Below are positions 18,368-27,328 of a stretch of 64,000 nt of DNA, in pieces; the first letter of the stretch is position 1; each line of letters opens with the position of its first letter. Below the pieces are notes generated by a model. It did not search any database, was not told the origin of the DNA, and saw only the letters and a list, made by a program, of their open reading frames with translations. Both the position numbers and the translations under genes were made by a program. Source of the DNA: Pseudoxanthomonas sp. J31 (GTDB lineage Bacteria > Pseudomonadota > Gammaproteobacteria > Xanthomonadales > Xanthomonadaceae); NCBI RefSeq assembly GCF_000510725.1, contig NZ_KI783312.1:197266-261265 (forward strand), in the 5' to 3' direction.

Positions 18368-19312
18368 TCAGCCGCGGCTGCGGCGCGCCACCGGGGCGCG
18401 GTTGTTGTCGCCCAGGAACTTGCGCGGGTTGACCACCCGGCCGTTTTCCCACACCTCGAAGTGCACGTGGGCGCCGGTCGAGCGGCCGGTGGAACCGGCC
18501 TTGGCCACTTCCTGCCCGGCGCGCACCAGGTCGCCGGCCTTCACCACCAGCCGCGAGTTGTGCGCGTAGCGGGTGACGTAGCCGTTGCCGTGGTCGATCT
18601 CCACGGTCTTGCCGTAGCCGTTGCGGGTGGCGGCGAAGCTGACCACGCCGTCGGCCACGGCCATGACCGGGTCGCCGATGTTGGCGTTGAAGTCGATGCC
18701 CTTGTGGAACTGGCCGCCGCGGCCGAACGGGTCGGCGCGCCGGCCGAAGCTGGAGGTGATGTAGCTGCGCCGCACCGGCGAGCGCGAGGGCACGGCGTTG
18801 GATTCCAGCTGCAGGTCGAACAGCAGCGATTCCATCACCGAGAGCTGACGCCCTGAGGCGGCAAACTGGCGCTCGACCTCGTCCAGCCCCTGCAGCAGTT
18901 CTTCCTTCGGCATGTCGCGCGCCACTTCCGCGCCACCCTGGCCAGGCGTGCCCTGGAAGTCGAACTCGCCGTCGTCCAGCTGGCCGGCCTCGGTCAGGCG
19001 CTCGCCGAGGGCGTTGAGGCGGTTGGCCTGGGCCTGCAGCTCGCCCAGGCGCGCGGCCAGGGCATTGATTTCCTGCTGGGACTGGCGGCGGATCTGTTCC
19101 AGCTCCTGCTGCTGGCGCGCCAGTTCCGAATCGGTATGGGAGGCATTGGCGAGACCGACCCCGGCACCGGCTCCAAACCCGGCCAGGCCGCCCACCGCCA
19201 GAAGGATGCCGGACATCAGGGCCGGGCGCTGCACGCCCCAAGCCTGGATACGGCCCCACAACCCGGCCTTATGGCCCGAAAGCGGGTTCCTTACGATCAG
19301 TTTGTAGCTCAT
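18368..19312 (-). CDS. M23 family zinc metallopeptidase with coiled coil (peptidoglycan hydrolase-like)
   Basis: A 314-residue membrane-anchored protein. It has a short cytoplasmic N-terminus, one transmembrane helix (about 31-55, [20 protein letters not shown]), a coiled-coil stretch rich in Gln, Leu and Arg (about 60-110), and a C-terminal LytM/M23 domain (about 185-300). The zinc ligands are seen in [13 protein letters not shown] and GAHVHFEVW, so the enzyme looks active (a DD-endopeptidase fold). It lies between secA and lpxC as in other xanthomonads and Pseudomonas. Its ATG is only 9 nt from the divergent dciA start, so the two promoters must overlap the coding regions. Confidence 0.9.
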   Translation of the reverse strand: MSYKLIVRNPLSGHKAGLWGRIQAWGVQRPALMSGILLAVGGLAGFGAGAGVGLANASHTDSELARQQQELEQIRRQSQQEINALAARLGELQAQANRLNALGERLTEAGQLDDGEFDFQGTPGQGGAEVARDMPKEELLQGLDEVERQFAASGRQLSVMESLLFDLQLESNAVPSRSPVRRSYITSSFGRRADPFGRGGQFHKGIDFNANIGDPVMAVADGVVSFAATRNGYGKTVEIDHGNGYVTRYAHNSRLVVKAGDLVRAGQEVAKAGSTGRSTGAHVHFEVWENGRVVNPRKFLGDNNRAPVARRSRG

Positions 19313-19321
19313 TCTTTAGGT

Positions 19322-19768
19322 ATGCCTGATTTGAAGCCCAACGCCCGCAGGGCCACCATTCCGCTTCCCGCGGCCGAAGCCGCGCTGGCGGGCGAAACTG
19401 GCGCCTCCCTGCGTCGTGCCCTGTGGCTCGACGCGCTGGACCAGCAGTTGCGTCCCCTGCTGCCCCCCGGTGCGGCAGCCCACTGCAGGCTGGCCAACGT
19501 CTCCGGCGAACAGCTCGTTTTTGTCACCGATTCGCCGGTCTGGCGGGCGCGGCTGCGCCTGGCAGAAGCCCAGCTCCTCGATGCGGCCCGGTCCATCGGG
19601 CTGAACCCCACTGCAGTCATCCTCAAAACGACCACCGTGCCATTGCATGCGCCAGCGGCGCCCGCAACGTCCCCCTTGGTTTCAGCGACCGCCCTGAAAG
19701 CCGTGAGCGACGCATTGGCATCCTTGCGGGATCCCCTTCCGGGAGATCCCGACGGCTCCAAGGGTTGA
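19322..19768 (+). CDS. dciA: DciA (DUF721), replicative helicase loader/regulator
   Basis: A 148-residue DUF721-family protein. The N-terminal half carries the conserved core LRRALWLDALDQQLRPLLP...HCRLANVSGEQLVFVTDSPVWRARLRL, and the C-terminal half is Pro/Ala-rich and probably flexible. DciA loads or assists DnaB in bacteria that lack DnaC, and in Pseudomonas aeruginosa it sits in the same secA-lpxC neighbourhood. The ATG at 19322 has only TTTAGGT ahead of it with very short spacing; a TTG at 19331 would place AGG at a better distance. It is the only plus-strand gene between coaE and lpoA. Confidence 0.82.
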   Translation: MPDLKPNARRATIPLPAAEAALAGETGASLRRALWLDALDQQLRPLLPPGAAAHCRLANVSGEQLVFVTDSPVWRARLRLAEAQLLDAARSIGLNPTAVILKTTTVPLHAPAAPATSPLVSATALKAVSDALASLRDPLPGDPDGSKG

Positions 19769-19865
19769 TCCCCATCCTCCCCGGAACCGTCCCCGCCGGA
19801 TGGCCGCGTTGGTAACGCAACCAACCAGAGGGTCGGGGCATCCTAGCCTCACATTCCGCTCACGT

Positions 19866-19892
19866 CGTTAGCACTTCGTTAAGAAGTCGTTA
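19866..19892. repeat. Three CGTTA direct repeats at 11-bp spacing
   Basis: CGTTA occurs at 19866, 19877 and 19888, exactly one helical turn apart, and the middle copy sits in an inverted repeat ACTTC-GTTAA-GAAGT (19873-19887). It lies in the 309 bp non-coding stretch 19769-20077 between the converging ends of dciA and lpxC. A protein-binding site is possible; no known consensus matches. The rest of the gap holds one palindrome (next entry) and no gene. Confidence 0.5.
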
Positions 19893-19944
19893 TCAGCCGG
19901 GGCCAGCCCCGTCCGGGTTCACGCTTCGGCCACTTGCATGAAGA

Positions 19945-19963
19945 TTGCACCAGGATGGTGCAA
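19945..19963. repeat. Palindrome TTGCACCA-GGA-TGGTGCAA
   Basis: A perfect 8-bp inverted repeat with a 3 nt spacer, about 115 nt beyond the lpxC stop. It could be a hairpin or operator-like site; there is no T-tract, so a terminator role is doubtful. Confidence 0.5.
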
Positions 19964-20077
19964 GGCGTCGCGCCGGGCGGCCTGCGACGCCCACGGGCAC
20001 GCGCCAACCGCACAATGGCTTGCGCGGCAAGGGTTCCGGCGGGAATGGCGGCAGCCCGCGACGCGGCGGGCGGCGGC

Positions 20078-20989
20078 TCAGGCCAGGGCGGCGGTGCCGT
20101 AGGCCAGCGGGGCCTGTGCCCCGGCTTCCTCGAAGCTGACCTTTTCCCAGGCGCTGGCGTCGGCGAGCAGGGCGCGGGCCAGCTTGTTGTTGAGCGCGTG
20201 GCCGGACTTGTATCCCTCGTAGGCGCCCAGCACCGGGCCGCCGACCAGGTACAGGTCGCCAATCGCGTCGAGGATCTTGTGGCGGACGAACTCGTCGGCG
20301 TAGCGCAGCCCGTCCTCGTTCAGCACCCGGAACTCGTCCAGCACGATGGCGTTGTCCATCGAGCCGCCCAGGCCCAGGTTGAGGTCGCGCATGTATTCAA
20401 GGTCGCGCATGAAGCCGAAGGTGCGCGCGCGGGAGATCTCGCGGATGTAGGCCGCGGTGGAGAACTCAAGCACATGGTGCGACTGCTTGGCCGGGATCAT
20501 CGGGTGGTCGAACTGGATGGTGAAGTCCAGCCGGAACCCGTCGTAGGGCGAGAACCGGGCCACCTTGTCGCCGTCGCGCACTTCCACTTCCTTGAGGATG
20601 CGGATGAAGCGCTTGGGTGCGTCCTGTTCCTCGATCCCGGCGGACTGCAGCAGGAACACGAACGGGCCGGAGGAGCCGTCCATGATCGGCAGCTCGGCCG
20701 AGGACAGCTCCACGATCATGTTGTCCACGCCCAGGCCGGCGGCCGCCGACATCAGGTGCTCGACGGTCTGGATCTTGGCCTCGCCGCAGGTCAGGCCGGT
20801 GCACAGCGTGGTCTCGGTGACCAGGCTGGCGGCCGCGGGCACCTCGACCACCGGGTCCAGGTCGGTGCGGCGGAACACGATGCCATGGTCGACCGGCGCC
20901 GGGCGCAGGGTCATGTAGACCTTGTTGCCGCTGTGCAGGCCGACGCCTGTGGCGCGGATCGTGTTCTTGAGGGTGCGCTGCCGGGTCAT
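20078..20989 (-). CDS. lpxC: LpxC, UDP-3-O-acyl-GlcNAc deacetylase
   Basis: A 303-residue zinc deacetylase that performs the committed step of lipid A synthesis. It starts [21 protein letters not shown], the invariant first domain. [13 protein letters not shown] carries one zinc His, and [14 protein letters not shown] plus [13 protein letters not shown] carry the remaining zinc and catalytic residues. Length is normal. The ATG at 20989 is the conserved start. It follows the ftsZ terminator region and lies between ftsZ and dciA, as in most gammaproteobacteria. Confidence 0.97.
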   Translation of the reverse strand: MTRQRTLKNTIRATGVGLHSGNKVYMTLRPAPVDHGIVFRRTDLDPVVEVPAAASLVTETTLCTGLTCGEAKIQTVEHLMSAAAGLGVDNMIVELSSAELPIMDGSSGPFVFLLQSAGIEEQDAPKRFIRILKEVEVRDGDKVARFSPYDGFRLDFTIQFDHPMIPAKQSHHVLEFSTAAYIREISRARTFGFMRDLEYMRDLNLGLGGSMDNAIVLDEFRVLNEDGLRYADEFVRHKILDAIGDLYLVGGPVLGAYEGYKSGHALNNKLARALLADASAWEKVSFEEAGAQAPLAYGTAALA

Positions 20990-21140
20990 GGAATGGGAAC
21001 TGCGACTTCGGGTGGTGGTCGCTTGGCGCGACGAGAATAGCATGCGACCGCATGAACCCCGGCCAGCGGGGCCGCGGGGAACCCGCATCGGCGCGGTTTT
21101 TCAGCGGTTTCCGGTATCCCCGGCGCCGCGGCCGCAAAAC

Positions 21141-21164
21141 CTGCCGGGCCTTGCGGCCCGGCAG
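21141..21164 (-). terminator. Intrinsic terminator after ftsZ
   Basis: CTGCCGGGCC, loop TTGC and GGCCCGGCAG form a perfect 10-bp stem. On the minus strand it is followed by GTTTTGCGG, so it ends the dcw transcript before lpxC, which then needs its own promoter. Two further small hairpins lie between it and ftsZ. Confidence 0.8.
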
Positions 21165-21261
21165 CAGTGAGGACACACGGCGCCCCGGCGATGCCACCAC
21201 GCAGGTGGCACCGGGGCAAGCCCCGGCGGCGGACATGGCGTTCCGCCTTCGGGGGTATTGC

Positions 21262-22506
21262 TCAGTCGGCCTGGCGGCGCAGGAACGCCGGGATGTCCAG
21301 GTAGTCGCTGGGCAGCTCGGCGGCGGCCGGGGTGCTGGCCGGGGCGGCGGCACCGGCGGCGCTGCCGGAACGGCGCAGGCCCAGCACGTTGACCGCGTTG
21401 GCGACCGGGTCGGCGTTGAAGCCGTCGTCGATCGGCAGGCCGGTGGTGCCGTCGCGGACCACGCGCATCGGGCGCGGCGCTTCCTGGCGCATGCCCAGGT
21501 CGCGGCCGCCGAATTCGCGCTCGCGCACCGGCTGGCGGGCGGCGGCGCGGTTCAGGCCGGTGGCGACCACGGTCACGCGGACCTCGTCCTGCATGTCCGG
21601 ATCCAGCACGGTGCCGACCACGACGGTCGCGTCCTCGGAGGCGAAGGCCTCGATGGAGCGGCCGATCTCGTCGAACTCGGCCATGGTGAAGTCCGGGCCG
21701 GCGGTGATGTTGACCAGGATGCCGTTGGCGCCAGCCAGGTTGACGTCGTCCAGCAGCGGGTTCTGGATGGCGGCCTCGGCGGCGGCCTGGGCGCGGTCGT
21801 CGCCGCGGGCCGAGCCGGTGCCCATCATCGCCAGGCCCATCTCGGACATCACGGTGCGCACGTCGGCGAAGTCGACGTTGATCAGGCCCGGGCGCACGAT
21901 CAGGTCGGCGATGCCCTGCACCGCGCCCTGCAGCACGTCGTTGGCGGCGCGGAAGGCCTGCACCATGGTGGCGTTGCGGCCGAGCACGGTGATCAGCTTC
22001 TCGTTGGGGATGGTGATCAGCGAGTCGCAGTGCTGGCTCAGTTCCTCGATGCCCTTGAGCGCCACCTGCATGCGGCGGCGGCCTTCGAACGGGAACGGCT
22101 TGGTGACCACGGCCACGGTCAGGATGCCCATCTCCTTGGCCAGCTGGGCCACCACCGGCGCGGCGCCGGTGCCGGTGCCGCCGCCCATGCCGGCGGTGAT
22201 GAACACCATGTCCGCGCCTTCCAGCGCGGCGATGATCTGCTCGCGGTCCTCCAGCGCGGCCTGGCGGCCGACCTCCGGGTTGGCGCCCGCGCCCAGGCCC
22301 TTGGTGACGTTGCTGCCGAGCTGCAGCTGCAGCTTGGCGCCGCAGTTCTTGATCGCCTGCGAGTCGGTGTTGGCGATGATGAATTCAACGCCGTCGACGC
22401 TGCTGTTGACCATGTGCGCGACCGCGTTGCCGCCGCCGCCGCCGACGCCGATGACCTTGATCACCGCGTTTGGAGCCATCTTCTCGATCAGTTCAAAGCA
22501 TGCCAT
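21262..22506 (-). CDS. ftsZ: FtsZ, tubulin-like division GTPase
   Basis: A 414-residue protein that polymerises into the Z-ring. The GTPase core shows [17 protein letters not shown], the tubulin signature [13 protein letters not shown], and the T7-loop region [12 protein letters not shown] (NVDFAD). A variable linker of about 60 residues leads to the C-terminal conserved peptide DIPAFLRRQ, which binds FtsA and ZipA. The start [14 protein letters not shown] agrees with other xanthomonads. A 284 bp gap holding an inverted repeat separates it from ftsA, unlike the overlapping genes upstream, so it may have its own promoter there. Confidence 0.98.
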   Translation of the reverse strand: MACFELIEKMAPNAVIKVIGVGGGGGNAVAHMVNSSVDGVEFIIANTDSQAIKNCGAKLQLQLGSNVTKGLGAGANPEVGRQAALEDREQIIAALEGADMVFITAGMGGGTGTGAAPVVAQLAKEMGILTVAVVTKPFPFEGRRRMQVALKGIEELSQHCDSLITIPNEKLITVLGRNATMVQAFRAANDVLQGAVQGIADLIVRPGLINVDFADVRTVMSEMGLAMMGTGSARGDDRAQAAAEAAIQNPLLDDVNLAGANGILVNITAGPDFTMAEFDEIGRSIEAFASEDATVVVGTVLDPDMQDEVRVTVVATGLNRAAARQPVREREFGGRDLGMRQEAPRPMRVVRDGTTGLPIDDGFNADPVANAVNVLGLRRSGSAAGAAAPASTPAAAELPSDYLDIPAFLRRQAD

Positions 22507-22529
22507 GTCCGTTGTCCTCTAGTGGAGCC

Positions 22530-22780
22530 GTGATTGGTGATTCGGGATTCGTGGTTCGATGAATCCACCCTCGCCTTCTCCGGCGTTCTTCTTGGTTTTC
22601 TTGTCCGCGTGGTCGATCCGCATCCACCGAGCCGCCACGCCCGTTACTGCCAGTTACCTTCTGCCTTCCCTTCCGCTTTCCTGCCGTACTTCTTCCGCTC
22701 TGCTTCCAAACCAACAGGCCGTGATTCGGTGCCACGACCGGCAACCCGCGCTGTTACCAATCACGGATCACCAATCCCGG
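22530..22780. repeat. Inverted GGGATT-type repeat pair between ftsA and ftsZ
   Basis: The left arm (22530-22556) is built of GTGATTGG/GTGATTCG/GGGATTCG units and the right arm (22757-22780) carries the same units in inverted orientation; 22 nt align with four mismatches. About 200 bp of unremarkable sequence lies between. The same unit type recurs in the ddl-ftsQ gap. Short arrays of GGGATTCGGGATTGG-like units are common between genes in Xanthomonas-group genomes. The stretch contains no gene. Confidence 0.7.
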
Positions 22781-22790
22781 ACCCCGGCCC

Positions 22791-24026
22791 TCAGAATTCC
22801 CCCCGGTACCAGTTGCGCAGCTTCTTCAGGAAGCTGCCGGCGCGGCCGCTGGGCAGCGAGGGACGCCGGGGGTGCTCGATCTGGCTGCCCATCAGCAGCA
22901 GGCCCACGCCGGTGGCGTGCACCGGGTTGCCCACCACCTCGCCCAGCCCGGAGACGTGCTGCGGGATGCCGATGCGCACCGGCATCTGCAGCATTTCCTC
23001 GGCCAGTTCGATCACGCCTTCCATCTTCGAAGCGCCGCCGGTCAGGACCATGCCGGCGCGCACCAGTTCCTCGAAGCCGGAGCGGCGCAGCTCGGCCTGG
23101 ACCATCTCGAAGATTTCCTCGTAGCGACCCTGCACCGCCTGCGCCAGCGAGGCGCGCGGCATGCGCCGCGGCGGACGGTCGCCAACCGACGGCACCTGGA
23201 TGCTTTCCTCGGCGGTGGCCAGCTGGGCCAGGGCGCAGCCGTAGCGCACCTTGATCTGCTCGGCCTCCGGGGTCGGGGTGCGCAGCATGTGCGCGATGTC
23301 GTTGGTGACGTGGTCGCCGGCGATCGGCAGCGAGGCGGTATGGCAGATCGCGCCCTGCACGAACACCGCGATGTCGGTGGTGCCGGCGCCCATGTCGACC
23401 AGGACCACGCCCAGCTCGCGCTCGTCGGCGGTCAGCACCGCCACCGAGGAGCCCAGCGAGGATAGGATCAGGTCGTCCACCTGCAGGCCGCAGCGCTGCA
23501 CGCACTTGGTGATGTTCTGCGCCGCCGACTGCGCGCAGGTCACCAGGTGCGCGTGCACCTCCAGGCGCACGCCGGTCATGCCGACCGGGTTGCGGATGCC
23601 CTCCTGGGAGTCGTCCAGCACGTACTCGCGCGGGATCGCGTGCAGGATGCGCTGGTCGGCCGGAATCGCCACCGCCTTGGCCGCGTCGAGCACCCGGTCC
23701 AGGTCCTGCCAGGTCACCTCGCCCTCGCGGATCGGGACGATGCCCGGCGAGTTCTTGCACTGCACGTGGTTGCCGGAGATCGAGGCGTACACCGAGCGGA
23801 TCTCGCAGCCGGCCATCAGCTCGGCCTCCTCGACCGCGCGCTGGATCGACTGCACGGTGGACTCGATGTCGACCACCACGCCGCGCTTGAGCCCGCGCGA
23901 CTCGTGCGAGCCGATGCCGATCACCTCGATCGGGTTGCCCGGCGAATACTCGCCCACCAGCGCCACCACCTTGGAGGTGCCGATGTCGAGGCCGACGATG
24001 AGGGACTTGTCGCCTTTGCGGTTCAT
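22791..24026 (-). CDS. ftsA: FtsA, actin-like divisome protein
   Basis: A 411-residue actin-fold ATPase that tethers FtsZ to the membrane. It has LIVGLDIGTSKVVALVGEY (phosphate 1), the SHS2/1C region (about 80-165), MGAGTTDIAVFVQGAI (phosphate 2), VLTGGASKMEGVIELAEEML (adenosine motif) and a C-terminal amphipathic helix GSFLKKLRNWYRGEF for membrane binding. Start ATG overlaps the ftsQ stop as ATGA. Length is normal. Confidence 0.98.
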   Translation of the reverse strand: MNRKGDKSLIVGLDIGTSKVVALVGEYSPGNPIEVIGIGSHESRGLKRGVVVDIESTVQSIQRAVEEAELMAGCEIRSVYASISGNHVQCKNSPGIVPIREGEVTWQDLDRVLDAAKAVAIPADQRILHAIPREYVLDDSQEGIRNPVGMTGVRLEVHAHLVTCAQSAAQNITKCVQRCGLQVDDLILSSLGSSVAVLTADERELGVVLVDMGAGTTDIAVFVQGAICHTASLPIAGDHVTNDIAHMLRTPTPEAEQIKVRYGCALAQLATAEESIQVPSVGDRPPRRMPRASLAQAVQGRYEEIFEMVQAELRRSGFEELVRAGMVLTGGASKMEGVIELAEEMLQMPVRIGIPQHVSGLGEVVGNPVHATGVGLLLMGSQIEHPRRPSLPSGRAGSFLKKLRNWYRGEF

Positions 24027-24799
24027 GTACTGCTCGCCTGTGCTGCCTGCGTCCGCGCGGCCAGGGCCCGCGGGAGCGCAGAAGGAGGATGGGAAGAGGT
24101 ACGCGGCTGTCCCCACGCGAGGGTGAAGCCGTTGGTGTAGCGGAGGTCGGCGCGCTCCAGCGGGCGCGCCTGGCCGGCGAGCAGCTGCGGCAGCACGCGG
24201 GCGAAGCGCTGCAGGCGCGCCTGCGCGTCGTCGCGGCCGACCAGCACCTCGGTGCCGTTGTCCAGCGCCAGCGACCAGCTGCCGCGCGCGTCCACCGCGA
24301 CGTGGGTGACGTGGTAGCCCAGCGGCGCGAACAGCGACTGGCTCTGCGTATAGACCTCGACCACGTCCGCGGTGCGCGCGTCCGGGCCGTCCAGGTGCGG
24401 CAGGCGCGCATCGGCCAGGTCGGCCGGGCGCGGGAACAGGTGGCCGCGCTCGGAAAGCATGCGGTCCTCGCCCCAGTGCGCGAACGGCCGGTGCTCGACC
24501 ACGCTCACCTCCAGCACGTCCGGCCACTGCTTGCTCACGTGGGCGCTCTCCACCCACGGCAGGCGTTCCACCGCCCGCTGCGCGTCCTCCAGCCGCACCG
24601 CGAAGTAGCCGGCGCGCGCGTACGGCGCCACCGCCGCGCGCAGCTGCTCGGCCTGCACCCGATCGAACTGCCCGGTCACGCGCAGCCGCGACAGCGGCCA
24701 GCGCTCGGCGCCGACCCAGCCGTTGAGCACGGCCACCACCGGCAGCGCGACCAGCGCTAGCGCCAGCAGCCAGGCGCAGATGCGCAGCAGGGCGTTCAT
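24023..24799 (-). CDS. ftsQ: FtsQ, bitopic divisome protein
   Basis: A 258-residue membrane protein with a short cytoplasmic tail, one helix (about 5-25, ICAWLLALALVALPVVAVL), a POTRA domain beginning at LSRLRVTGQFDRVQAEQLR, and the FtsQ beta domain with RPFAHWGEDRMLSERGHLFPR. It links early and late divisome parts through FtsL and FtsB. The ATG at 24799 follows a perfect hairpin whose loop contains GGA of the Shine-Dalgarno GGAGG, so translation may be structure-sensitive. A 151 bp repeat element separates it from ddl, although it overlaps ftsA by ATGA. Confidence 0.95.
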   Translation of the reverse strand: MNALLRICAWLLALALVALPVVAVLNGWVGAERWPLSRLRVTGQFDRVQAEQLRAAVAPYARAGYFAVRLEDAQRAVERLPWVESAHVSKQWPDVLEVSVVEHRPFAHWGEDRMLSERGHLFPRPADLADARLPHLDGPDARTADVVEVYTQSQSLFAPLGYHVTHVAVDARGSWSLALDNGTEVLVGRDDAQARLQRFARVLPQLLAGQARPLERADLRYTNGFTLAWGQPRTSSHPPSALPRALAARTQAAQASST

Positions 24800-24801
24800 G
24801 C

Positions 24802-24820
24802 GGAAGACCTCCGGTCTTCC
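24802..24820 (-). promoter_or_regulatory. Hairpin holding the ftsQ ribosome-binding site
   Basis: GGAAGACC and GGTCTTCC pair perfectly (8 bp) around a 3 nt loop, ending 2 nt before the ftsQ ATG. The mRNA reads GGAAGACCGGAGGTCTTCC; GGAGG, 8 nt from the start, spans the loop and the first two bases of the 3' arm. Opening of this helix would be needed for good initiation. Confidence 0.65.
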
Positions 24821-24822
24821 GT

Positions 24823-24943
24823 GGGATTCGGGATTTGGGATTGGGGATTCGAAAAAGCAACAGCCACGCGAAGCCGGGCCGACAGACGGCCAGCACGGCG
24901 CGACGCCGCTTCCACGAATCCCCAATCCCGGATCACGAATCCC
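24823..24943. repeat. Inverted GGGATT-type repeat element between ddl and ftsQ
   Basis: A 29 nt arm (24823-24851) made of GGGATTCG/GGGATTTG/GGGATTGG units is matched by an inverted 29 nt arm (24915-24943) with 26 of 29 positions identical, around a 63 nt centre. The element fills almost the whole gap between ddl and ftsQ. It could fold into a large hairpin in the dcw mRNA. It resembles a small non-autonomous mobile or REP-like element typical of this family of bacteria. Confidence 0.78.
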
Positions 24944-24950
24944 GGCTTTT

Positions 24951-25892
24951 TCATACCGTCTGCTCCAGGATCCGCCAGCACAGTTCCTCGAAGCCGATGC
25001 CCAGCTGGGCCGCGGCCTTGGGCACCAGCGAGTGGCTGGTCATGCCCGGTGCGGTGTTGACCTCCATCAGCATGAAGCGGCCGTCGGCGTGGCGCATGAC
25101 GTCCACCCGGCCCCAGCCGCTGCAGCCGGCGGCGCGGAAGCCTTCCAGCGCCAGGGCGCGGATCTGCGCTTCCTCCCCGCCCTGCAGGCCGGGGCACAGG
25201 TACTGGGTGTCCTCGGCGATGTACTTGGCGTGGTAGTCGTACCAGCCGGAGGCCGGGACGATGCGGATGCTGGGCAGGGCCACCTCGCCGAGGATGCCCA
25301 CGGTGTACTCGCCACCGGTCAGCATCTGCTCGGCCAGCAGCTCGCCCTCGTAGCCGGCGGCGAATTCCAGCGCCGGCGCCAGCTCATCCTCCGAGCGGAT
25401 CGGGAACACGCCGACGCTGGAACCTTCGCAGGAAGGCTTCACGAACACCGGCAGGCCCAGCTCGCGCACCGCGGCGGCCAGGTCGCCGCCGGCGGGGATG
25501 CGCACGAAGCGCGCGGTCGGCAGGCCGGCGGCGATCCACAGCAGCTTGGTGCGGATCTTGTCCATGGTCAGCGCGCTGCCCAGCACGCCGGGGCCGGTGT
25601 ACGGCACGCCCAGCCCCTGCAGCAGGCCCTGGACCACGCCGTTCTCGCCGTCGCCGCCGTGCAGGATGTTGAACACGCGGTCGAAGCGCTCCTGCGCCAG
25701 GGCCTCCACCAGCGCGGGGATGCCGTCCACCGGCTGCGCGTCGATCCCGCGGGCGCGCAGCGCCTCCAGCACGTTGCTGCCGGAATTCAGCGAGACCTCA
25801 CGCTCGGAGCTGGTACCGCCCATCAGCACGGCGACGCGGCCGAACACGGCCGGGTCGGCGAAGCGCGGCGGCGGCAGGGCGGTCGCGCTCAT
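24951..25892 (-). CDS. ddl: D-alanine--D-alanine ligase
   Basis: A 313-residue ATP-grasp ligase making the D-Ala-D-Ala dipeptide for Mur[20 protein letters not shown] at the N-terminus, [18 protein letters not shown], the ATP-binding [13 protein letters not shown], and the metal-binding [17 protein letters not shown] are all present. It is the DdlB type encoded in the dcw cluster. The start overlaps the murC stop by ATGA. Length is normal. Confidence 0.97.
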   Translation of the reverse strand: MSATALPPPRFADPAVFGRVAVLMGGTSSEREVSLNSGSNVLEALRARGIDAQPVDGIPALVEALAQERFDRVFNILHGGDGENGVVQGLLQGLGVPYTGPGVLGSALTMDKIRTKLLWIAAGLPTARFVRIPAGGDLAAAVRELGLPVFVKPSCEGSSVGVFPIRSEDELAPALEFAAGYEGELLAEQMLTGGEYTVGILGEVALPSIRIVPASGWYDYHAKYIAEDTQYLCPGLQGGEEAQIRALALEGFRAAGCSGWGRVDVMRHADGRFMLMEVNTAPGMTSHSLVPKAAAQLGIGFEELCWRILEQTV

Positions 25893-27328
25893 GCCTTGCC
25901 TCCCTTGCCGAGGAAGCCCTCGGCCGCCACCTGCTGGGCGATGTAGCCGATGTCGCCGGCGCCCATCATCAGTAGCAGGTCGCCGTCCTGGAGCACGTCC
26001 GGCAGGACCTCGCGCAGCTCGGCCGCGCGCCCCACCACCACCGGCTCGCTGCGGCCGCGGGCACGGATGGCGCGGGCCAGGGCGCGCGAATCGGCGCCGG
26101 GGATCGGCTGCTCGCCTGCCGGGTAGACCTCGCTGAGCACCAGCGCGTCGGCTTCCGACAGCACCGCGGCGAAGGCATCGAACTGGTCGCGGGTGCGGGT
26201 GTAGCGGTGCGGCTGGAACGCCACCACCAGGCGCTTGTCCGGCCAGCCGCCGCGCGCGGCGGCGAACACCGCGGCCAGTTCGCGCGGATGGTGGCCGTAG
26301 TCATCGACCACCCGCACCTTCGCCCCGGAGGCAGTGGTGACCTCGCCCAGGTCGTTGAAGCGGCGGCCGATGCCGGCGAACTTCTCCAGCGCCGCCGCGA
26401 TCGCCTGCGGCGCCACGCCCAGCTGCCAGCCGACCGCGGCCGCGGCCAGCGCGTTGAGCACGTTGTGCCGGCCCGGCAGGGCCAGGCTCACCGGCACGCT
26501 CACGCCCTCCGGCAGGCGCAGGGTGAAGCGCATGCGCGCGCCTTCCTGGACGATGTCCTCGGCGCGCACGTCGGCATTCTCGGCGGTGCCGTAGGTCATC
26601 ACGTGGCGCGGGGTTTCCGCGGCCAGGCTGGCCACTTCCGGATCGTCGATGCACAGCACCGCCAGGCCGTAGAACGGCAGGCGCTGCAGCAGCTCGGCGA
26701 AGGCCGAGCGCAGGCGCGCGAAGTCGCCGCCGTAGTTCTCCAGGTGGTCGGCGTCGATGTTGGTGATCACCGCGATCAGCGGGTTCAGGCGCAGGAAGCT
26801 GCCGTCGCTCTCGTCGGCCTCGGCCACCAGCCACTGGCCGCCGCCCAGCTTGGCGTTGGCGCCGGCCGCCAGCAGCTGGCCGCCGATCACGAAGGTCGGA
26901 TCCAGCCCGCCTTCGCTCAGCACCGCCGCGGTCAGCGAGGTGGTGGTGGTCTTGCCGTGGGTGCCGGCGACGGCGATGCCACGGCGGAAGCGCATCAGTT
27001 CGGCCAGCATCGCCGCGCGCGGCACCACCGGGATGCGCTGGCTGCGCGCTTCCATCAGTTCGGGGTTGTCCTCGCGGATGGCGGAGGACACCACCACGCA
27101 GTCGGTGCCCAGTACGTTGGCGGCCGAGTGGCCGCGCACGATGCGCGCGCCCAGGCCGGCCAGGCGCCGGGTGGCGGCGTTCTCGGCGGCGTCCGAACCG
27201 GACACCTCGTAGCCCAGCGTCAGCATCACTTCGGCGATGCCGCTCATGCCGGTGCCGCCGATGCCGACGAAGTGCACGCGCGGGAACGCGCGCACCAGGT
27301 TGTCGGTGTCGTGGAGGCGGCGGATCAT
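25889..27328 (-). CDS. murC: MurC, UDP-MurNAc--L-alanine ligase
   Basis: A 479-residue Mur ligase adding L-Ala to UDP-MurNAc. It has the N-terminal Rossmann signature [19 protein letters not shown]-loop [16 protein letters not shown], the central [13 protein letters not shown], and the C-terminal [12 protein letters not shown] block unique to MurC and Mpl. The ATG at 27328 overlaps the murG stop (ATGA). Length is normal. Cytoplasmic, first amino-acid ligase of the pathway. Confidence 0.98.
   Translation of the reverse strand: MIRRLHDTDNLVRAFPRVHFVGIGGTGMSGIAEVMLTLGYEVSGSDAAENAATRRLAGLGARIVRGHSAANVLGTDCVVVSSAIREDNPELMEARSQRIPVVPRAAMLAELMRFRRGIAVAGTHGKTTTTSLTAAVLSEGGLDPTFVIGGQLLAAGANAKLGGGQWLVAEADESDGSFLRLNPLIAVITNIDADHLENYGGDFARLRSAFAELLQRLPFYGLAVLCIDDPEVASLAAETPRHVMTYGTAENADVRAEDIVQEGARMRFTLRLPEGVSVPVSLALPGRHNVLNALAAAAVGWQLGVAPQAIAAALEKFAGIGRRFNDLGEVTTASGAKVRVVDDYGHHPRELAAVFAAARGGWPDKRLVVAFQPHRYTRTRDQFDAFAAVLSEADALVLSEVYPAGEQPIPGADSRALARAIRARGRSEPVVVGRAAELREVLPDVLQDGDLLLMMGAGDIGYIAQQVAAEGFLGKGGKA

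Noticed and set aside
22507-22790. Small gene in the ftsA-ftsZ gap
   Set aside because: Frames of 80-230 codons run into ftsA or ftsZ antisense and are made of the repeat units; no ribosome site.
22530-24943. GGGATT unit arrays considered as a CRISPR
   Set aside because: Units are 7-8 nt, abut each other without spacers, and occur as inverted pairs; no cas genes are present.
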